Shown piece after piece: positions 12,801 to 21,800 of a stretch of DNA of 64,000 bases (its first letter is position 1; every line of letters starts with the position of its first letter). Source of the stretch: Pyxicephalus adspersus (Eukaryota; Chordata; Amphibia; Anura; Pyxicephalidae); contig NC_092862.1 in the NCBI RefSeq assembly GCF_032062135.1, positions 95,191,248-95,255,247 on the forward strand. Direction: 5' to 3'. Under the pieces are notes generated by a model that was given only the letters and a program-made list of their open reading frames with translations, made no database searches and was not told the DNA's origin. The translations under genes were made by a program, and so were the position numbers.

Positions 12801-15800
12801 TGACTTGCACCATGATGGAGTCTGGAAAGCACCTCACGCCAACCCAGTGCCCAAAAGTCACATCCAAGAAACGTCCAATTCAGGGGTCTCCTGATAGGAG
12901 AAGTTATCTGCAGCACCAATAGGGATTTTTAAAGTGGTTGCAATAGCAGTAAACTCTGGGGTATCATTGATACTTTCTCCAGTCAAAGGGCTGTTGTGTT
13001 CTAACGCCTATCCAAGTCTCTGACCATCTCCTGTATATGTTTGCAGTCTATGGTCATCTCTTGTACCAATAACATAGGGCTCTATTTATAAATTATTCCC
13101 CATTCAATTTCGTCAAAAAATTAGTTTTAATGCGGCAGAAACAGTCATTGTTTTAATAGAAGACCTGTAGAAAGATACAACCAACTTTCAGCAAATTTCA
13201 GAGGAAGTGACTGGGGAATAATTTATAGAGTCCATAAACTCTAACCATCTCCTGTATATGTCTGCACTCTCTGATCATCTCTGTTGTACCAATCTCATAG
13301 ACTCTGACCATCTCCTGCTGCATGACTGCGGTTTTTAAAGAAAATACATTCCTGAATATGATGTGCAGCCATTTGGTAACATCAAGGGTTTCATTAAGAC
13401 CCCCTATATTAGGTAAGCTACCCAGTGCTGCTTTTGAAGTACCAATGCATCTTTATCACTATGTCTCCATTAGGGAGAAATTCCTCACCTCTTGTTCTCC
13501 TGACAAACAAGAAATGAGAAAAAAAACTCCCCAAGTCTATATGGACAATAATAAACACCTAATAAAAGACCGAACCCCTCCCTTTTTTATCCACCAGAAA
13601 AAAAGTTTAGAACTACAGTTCTATTTTATTGTCCTAGCTAATACAGAACTAGCTATGGGGCACATAAACTTTGAAAGTTTGGATTCTCCACTTTTTTCTT
13701 GGTTTGGGACCCATGGACGGCTACATTTTTGACTCTCCAACAAAAGTCATCTGGACCTCTAATATATCACCTGGAATGTTTTCTTGAGTAGGTCCAGCTT
13801 GCATCTTGTACAACCATGTGTAAGAAATTATTATTAATGGTCAATATCGGGGATTATTTCAATAATAAAAATTCCTCCTATAAGTCCTAGGTGGTCTTTC
13901 GCAAAGGAGCACACACAGTCATAGGTGTGAAAACAGTTACATACTAACAATTGTTGTTGACTCTTTCTCAGGAAAAGGTCACATTTCTAGGCAAATGCAA
14001 GTAGGTACACAAAATCTGAATTTAGAAAAGTGTGAAATGTCCTCAAGAGCTGTTAGCCTCAGGTAGTTAATTAACCTCCTTGGCAGTCTAGTTATGTCAG
14101 TATGTCAAAAGTAGTACATTGTTTTGCGTGGATATTTGTTGTTTAATATTTTAGGTCTGTGATCTTAGTAATAACTCCTGGGTATGATAAAGTTTGAAAC
14201 ACAAATCATAAAGTATAATATAATAAATGATTATAAATAATAAAAATACAAAATAACAAATTTATTAATTTTATTAAAAAATTAAAAAAAAAAAAAATGT
14301 CTCCAAACAAGGGTGCAATAATAGATAAACTTTTGGATTTATTATTTGGATTTATTTTTTATACCTTTATCACTGTGATCAATGTTTTAAAAACGGATTA
14401 CAATATAATCTGCTTTTAAATTAGCCGAGAATGTGATGCAGAAGCTGGGTTGGGATCGCTGGAGGACGCCGCTGGATCGTGGGGAGCAGGTAGGATTTTT
14501 TTATGCTACCCCGAGTGTGACTCGGGGTTACCGCTTTAGGTACATAAAATTCACCCATAGCCACACTCCGGAATACCGCCAGGAGGGCTAAGTACAATGA
14601 TACTTACCTATATATTTCACTAAAGTCTCATTAGTCAAAGTATATCTTAACTTATAGATAAGTCTGGTTCTTTTCACTTAAAAATATATATATATATATT
14701 TCACCTACGGGCTTCTTTAGGGGACTTGTGGAGAGCGCTAAACTCTGTACATGGAACATAGAATATATATATATCAACCATGGACACATAATACTGCACT
14801 AGGAACTCTGTCATATTCTATATTGCTAAAGTATGAAGGACTGCTAACAATCATTTCTACGAATAAATAATACTTTACTACTGTAGGGTGACTCTGATAA
14901 CAGATTATTATGGTTATGGACAATATTATCAAGCACACACCCCACTTTCAGTCATTCCCAGACAACAACAAACATAAAACAAAGATAAAATTGTGTGCTT
15001 TTTGGTCTGCGTAACACTATTTTGGAGACAGTCAAACCCACTGTCCATTGGACTGTTTTTTTGTAAGATTGTAAGCTCTTCAGGGCAGGGTCCTCTCCTC
15101 CTACTGTGTCACTGTCTGTATCTGTTATTTGAAACCCCTATTTAATGCAAAGCGCTGCATAAAATGTTGTCACTATATATTTTCTGTTTATTAATAAAAT
15201 TAATAATAATTAACAAGATTATGCTTTTTGAAGACTTCACAGTCTTTTTGTATGACACAGAAGAGAAGTTCCACAACACTTGGTTTTACTGGAAACAATT
15301 CCAGGTTTTCTCAGAAAATAGAGATAACCTAGTTTTAGAAAGTGGTTAAAAAATCTAAGCATGTAGGGCCCCTAGCATCTTTTGGTTTTTGTAATCATTT
15401 GCTGATGATTTTGTTAAGCTGCATACACATGTGCATTAGGATACTTCCCTTGCATTAGGATCGTTAGTCGTCCACCGTCTGTGGATCCGCCAGGACGGTT
15501 GTTCCGACGATGGACTACTAGCGCTGTACACACGCCAGATTCTCGACCGCTATCAGCCCTGAGCCGATTACCGGGCGAGAACCGTTGGACGTGTGTACGT
15601 AGCTTAAGTTTTTTAGGTCCTATGGTTGAATAATTGAATATTTTCAGCCTGACTGCAATTACACAACTAGAGCCTACTCCTTAAAATGCACACACAAAAA
15701 AATAACATGTCTGCAGTCTCTGATCATCTCTTCTACCAATCTCATAGACTCTGACCATCTCCTAAACATGTCTGCAGTCTCAGGTCATCTCTGTACCAAT

Positions 15801-18800
15801 CTCGTAGACTCTGATCATCTCCAGTAGATGTCTGCAGTCTGTGATCATCTCTTGTACCAATCTCATTGACTCTGACCACCTCCTAAACATATCTGCAGTC
15901 TCTGATCATCTCTGTACCAATCTCATAGACTCTGATCATCTGCTGTAGATGTCTGCAGTCTGTGATCATCTCTTGTACCAATCTCATAGACTCTGACCCT
16001 TTCCTGCATATGTCTGCAGTCTCTGATCATCCCCTGTACCAATCTAATAGACTCTGACCATCTCCTGTACATGTCTGCAGTCTCTGATCATCTCCTGTAC
16101 CAATCTCATAGACTCTGACCATCTCCTGTACATGTCTGTAGTCTCTGATCATCTCTTCTACCAATCTCATAGACTCTGACCACCTCCTAAACATGTCTGC
16201 AGTCTCTGATCATCTCTGTACCAATCTCATAGACTCTAATCATCTCCTGTACGTGTCTGCAGTCTCAGATCATCTCCTGTACCAATCTCATAGACTCTTA
16301 CAATCTCCTGTACTAATCTCATAGACTGATCATCTCCTGAATATGTCTGCAGTTCTGATCATCTCTTTCACCGATCTCATAGACTTTGACCATCTCCTGT
16401 ACATGTCTGCAGTCTTTGATCATGTCCTGTGCCAATATCATAGACTTATCATCTCTTGTATATGTTTGCAGTCTCTGATTATCTTCATTACCAATGTCAT
16501 AGACTCTGACCATCTCCTGTACATGTCTGCAGTCTTTGATCATGTCCTGTACCAATCTCATAGACTAATCATCTCTTGTATATGTTTGCAGTCTCTGATG
16601 ATCTCCATTACCAATCCCATTGACTCTGATCATCTTCTGTACTTATCTTATAGACTTTGATCATCCCCAGTCTCTGATCATCTCATGTACCAATCTCATA
16701 GACTGATCATCTGTTGTATATGCCTGCAGTCTCTGATCATCTCTTGCACCAATCTCATAGACTCTGACCGTCTCCTGTACATGTCTGCAGTCTTTGATCA
16801 TGTCCTGTACCAATCTCATTGACTGACCATCTCCTGTACATGTCTGCAGTCTCTGATCATCTCTTCTACCAATCTCATAGACCGTGATCATCTCCTGTAC
16901 ATGTCTGCAGTCTCTGATCATCTCTCCTGTACATGTCTGCAGTCTCTGATCATCTCTTCTACCAATCTCATAGACCGTGATCATCTCCTGTACATGTCTG
17001 CAGTCTCTGATCATCTCCAGTACTAATCTCATAGACTTTGATCATCTCCTGTACATTTCTGCAGTCCCTGATCATCTCTTGTATCAATCTCATAGACTCT
17101 GACCATCTCCCAAACATGTCTGCAGTCTGTGATCATCTCTGATCATCTCATAGACTGATCGTCTCCTGTACATGTCTGTAGTCTTTGATCTTGTCCTGTA
17201 CCAATCTCATTGACTCTGATCATCTCCTGTATATGTCTGCAGTCTCTGATCATGACCTGTACCAATCTCATAGACTCTGATCATCTCCTGTACTAATCTC
17301 AAAGACTTTGATCATCTCATGTACATGTCTGCAGTCCCTGATAATCTCTTGTATCAATCTAATAGACTTTGACCATCTCCTGTACATGTCTGCAGTCTCT
17401 GATCATCTCCTGTACCAATCTCATAGACTCTGACCATCTCCTAAAAATCTCTGCAGTCTCAGATCATCTCTTGTACCAATCTCATAGACTTTGACCACCT
17501 CCTAAACCTGTCTGCAGTCTCTGATCATCTCTTGTACCAATCTCATAGACTGATCATCTCCTGTATATGTTTTCACTCTCTGATCATCACCTGTACCAAT
17601 CTCATAGACTCTGATCATCTCCTGAACATGTCTAAAGTCTCTGATCATCTCTTTCACCGATCTCATAGACTTTGACCATCTCCTGTACATGTCTGCAGTC
17701 TCTGATCATCTCCTGTACTAATCTCATAGACTCTGACCATTTCCTGTACGTGTCTGCAGTCTCTGATCATCTCTTGTACCAATCTCGAAGACTCTGACTA
17801 TCTCCTGTACATGTCTGCAGTCACTTATCATCTCTTCTACCAATCTCATAGACTCTGATCAACTTCTATACTAGACTGCAGTCTGTGATCATCTCCTGTA
17901 CCAATCTCATAGACTAATCATCTCTTGTATATGTTTGCAGTCTCTGATCATCTCCTTTACCAATTGCATAGACTCTGACCATCTCCTGTACATGTCTGCA
18001 GTCTCTGATCATCTCTTGTATCAATCTCATAGACCCTGACCATTTCCTGTACATGTCTGTAGTCACTGATTATCTCCTGTACCAATCCTATAGACTCTGA
18101 GCATCCCCTGCACATGTCTGAAGTCTGTGATCATCTGTTGTACCAATCTAATAGACTCTCATCATCTCCTGTACTAATCTCATAAACTTTGATCATCTCC
18201 TGTACATGTCTACAGTCTCTCATTATCTCTTGTACCAATCTCATAGACTGATCATCTCCTGTATATGTTTGCAGTCTCTGATCATCTCTTGTACCAATCT
18301 CATAGACCCTGATCATCTCCTGTGCATGACTGCAGTCTCTGATCATCTGCTGTATCAATCTCATAGACTCTGACCATCTCCTGTACATGTCTGCAGTCTC
18401 TGATCATCTCTTGTACCAATCTTANNNNNNNNNNNNNNNNNNNNNNNNNNNNNNNNNNNNNNNNNNNNNNNNNNNNNNNNNNNNNNNNNNNNNNNNNNNN
18501 NNNNNNNNNNNNNNNNNNNNNNNNNNNNNNNNNNNNNNNNNNNNNNNNNNNNNNNNNNNNNNNNNNNNNNNNNNNNNNNNNNNNNNNNNNNNNNNNNNNN
18601 NNNNNNNNNNNNNNNNNNNNNNNNNNNNNNNNNNNNNNNNNNNNNNNNNNNNNNNNNNNNNNNNNNNNNNNNNNNNNNNNNNNNNNNNNNNNNNNNNNNN
18701 NNNNNNNNNNNNNNNNNNNNNNNNNNNNNNNNNNNNNNNNNNNNNNNNNNNNNNNNNNNNNNNNNNNNNNNNNNNNNNNNNNNNNNNNNNNNNNNNNNNN

Positions 18801-21800
18801 NNNNNNNNNNNNNNNNNNNNNNNNNNNNNNNNNNNNNNNNNNNNNNNNNNNNNNNNNNNNNNNNNNNNNNNNNNNNNNNNNNNNNNNNNNNNNNNNNNNN
18901 NNNNNNNNNNNNNNNNNNNNNNNNTAGACTGATCTTCTCCTGTACGTGTCTGTAGTCTCTGATCATCTGCTGTATCAATCTCATAGACTCTGACCATCTC
19001 CTGTACATGTCTGCAGTCTGTGATCATCTCTTGTACCAATCTCATAGACTCTGACCATCTCCTGTACCCATCTCAAAGACTCTGATCACCTTTTGTACCA
19101 ATCTCATAAACTCTGCAGTCTTTAAAAGAAAAACATTCCCTGAATATTAGGTGTGGCCAATTGGTAACATCAAGGGTTTCATTAAGGCCTTCTATTTTAG
19201 GTAAATGCTGCTTTTGAAGTACCAATGCATAGTTCTCCCCAGAGGGTTTTAGCCAGTTGCTCCGCCCGGCTGCTGTGAATACCCTGCCCACCTCTCCTTG
19301 GCAGCTCTCATCCTCTGCACCGATCTCAGTGAGGCTGCTCTGTGCTCTGCGTCATCCGTTCAGAAGATTGGTGCTGGGATGAGAGGTGAGCACACACAGT
19401 TCAGCCTTCATGTGAAGGAGACACAGGCAGCCCCGCCCCCATCTCAAAGCACGAGCTGAGATTTCTACTTAAAAAAAAAAAAAGCTGCCTGTGAAATGTA
19501 TCCACTGCTAGAGCTGTGTGTGAAGTCTGCATGTCCTTCTGCATCCTCACAGCTCTCCGTGTACAAACCTCCATATCTCCTAAACTGTATGTCACAATGA
19601 CCTGTAATTATCAGGGTGCACAGGGGGACCCTCATAGATACTAGTTACTACAATTTCCCCCAGCTTTAAAGAATTTCAAGATATGGGGGTCACACGTGTA
19701 AAAAGGTATGAAAATTGAACTTTGGGGTTGCTGTTTCAGAGGAAAGTGCAACTAGGAGTCCTAAATTGAAAATGCAAATTGGGGACTGTGGAGACACTAA
19801 CATAGCAAGAAGCATTGGAGTGGGCCCCTATATACCTACCTGTCACAAATCCATACCTATGAAACTACTGTCTGCTTCTCTTCTTTGAACCCCAATTTCT
19901 CTGAGGATGGGGGTACAAAACTGAAAATATAGGTGCAAGTGTCGGGCACATTCTCCCCTTACATTCTCATTACTACAGCATCATTAGAACATAAAACACT
20001 CTGCCCATTAAAATAGGCCTCCCTGCCGTTACACATTACTGTCCACTTAACTAACATTCTGAACTTCAATTTGGGAATGGGGAGGTGTAAGAAACCAAAA
20101 ATATAGGTACAAGTGGGGAACATCTGTGACTAACATCCCCTAAAACTTCATTACTATGGCATCATTAGAAAATGAACTCTGCCCACTAAATTTTTTTGAG
20201 GTTGAGTCAAGGTTACAGTCATGTGTAACAAGGAAGTGCATTTTGATGGACAGTTTTTTTTTTTAATGTTGTAATGATGCCATGGTGATGAAAGGTGATA
20301 GCCACATGTGTCTCCCACTTCCACCTATATTTTGTTTCCCTGCACCTCTTAATTCTGGAGAAATTGGGGTTTGAGGTAAGATGCAAACAGATATGTGTAA
20401 CAGAGCAGGGAGCACATTTTGCTAGGTAGAGATTTATGTTCTCATAATGGCATATTAGTTACATTTTAGAAAGGTTAAGCCACAAGTGTCCCCCACTTGC
20501 ACCTACAGTTTCAGTTTCCTATGCCTCCATGTGTACTTTAAAAATTTCAAGTTAATACAACCAACGGTTTAGGAGATCTGAAGGTTTGAACACAGCGAGT
20601 TGTTACATTGCAGAATATGACAAGCAGCTTTTACACTCACATAGCTATCACACTGCACTGCCGAAGACATCATTACACACTGCGGATAAACTTCACAGAC
20701 AGGGTTTTTTTTATATATAGAATATGGACAGTGATGAGAGCGGGTCACTGGCTGTCCCCATCTGATATCACATGCATGATGCTATTAAAGCATCGCCACA
20801 TATATAACATTTTATTAAAGAGTGACTTTCTCTGTTATGTAATGGAAAAATGTGTTTTTTGTTTTTTTTTTTGTCTTTACACTTTTGTGGAGAGGACCTC
20901 TCCCCTTCAGTTTTCACTTCCATTTCGGTAAAGACCAAAGGGGAAATCCGCAGCCTCCTGGAATATTTGTGTCACATATCCCAAGAGGCTCTGCACTGGT
21001 CCTTCTGTGCATGCACCTTCAGAGGATTTCTTATAATGTAAAAAAAAAGTGTTCAATCTCATGCATGCGCAGTGCAAGGCAGCACTGGACGTACAAGTGA
21101 GCATCAGAGAAAAGGTGGAAGCTGAGCCAGCATGGGCCTGCTGGGCTAATTTTCTAAAAGAATCAAGTGAAAAAAAAATGTTTTCACAAAAGTTTACTTT
21201 AACTAAATATAGACACAGGAGCACATCTGAAGTATTTCTGAATTCAAACCGGCAGTAAGGTCACATTTGTCCATTCCTCATGCCAGGAACCACCGCTGCT
21301 TAAAAAACTTCTAGCTCTGAAAAAGCCCAGCACTTACCGCCTGTTACCAATCCTAGGTGCCTAGCACTTACCACCTGTTANNNNNNNNNNNNNNNNNNNN
21401 NNNNNNNNNNNNNNNNNNNNNNNNNNNNNNNNNNNNNNNNNNNNNNNNNNNNNNNNNNNNNNNNNNNNNNNNNNNNNNNNNNNNNNNNNNNNNNNNNNNN
21501 NNNNNNNNNNNNNNNNNNNNNNNNNNNNNNNNNNNNNNNNNNNNNNNNNNNNNNNNNNNNNNNNNNNNNNNNNNNNNNNNNNNNNNNNNNNNNNNNNNNN
21601 NNNNNNNNNNNNNNNNNNNNNNNNNNNNNNNNNNNNNNNNNNNNNNNNNNNNNNNNNNNNNNNNNNNNNNNNNNNNNNNNNNNNNNNNNNNNNNNNNNNN
21701 NNNNNNNNNNNNGCCTGTTACCAATCCTAGGTGCCTAGCAGTTGCCAGAAGTCTCTCAGAAGGGGTAAATGTTTTTTGCTGCTAATATGAGCTAAGCCTA

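Larger units (their letters stand above)
13628..15700. repeat. Segmental duplication, copy 1
   Basis: Shares long, diverged, collinear stretches with 25446-26600, for example gtaggtccagcttRcatcttgtacaacca, cctaggtggtctttNgcaaaggag, gttacatactaacaatNg, tcactaaagtctcat, acaatattatcaagcac and cctgactgcaattaNacaactagag. This copy is longer because it carries a TTAA element (14071-14590), an L2 3' tail (15061-15205) and a MITE (15417-15604). Confidence 0.85.

Noticed and set aside
12401..12919. A 172-aa minus-strand open frame in SUGCT intron 1
   Set aside because: No motif, no similarity I recognise, no splice context, and composition like surrounding intron.
18361..19045. Long open frames made of X residues
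   Set aside because: They run through the 500-N gap and have no coding content.
15703..19115. CRISPR-like regular repeats or a repetitive protein gene
   Set aside because: There are no unique spacers, the genome is eukaryotic, and the open frames change with each 61-bp unit because the period is not a multiple of three. It is a minisatellite.
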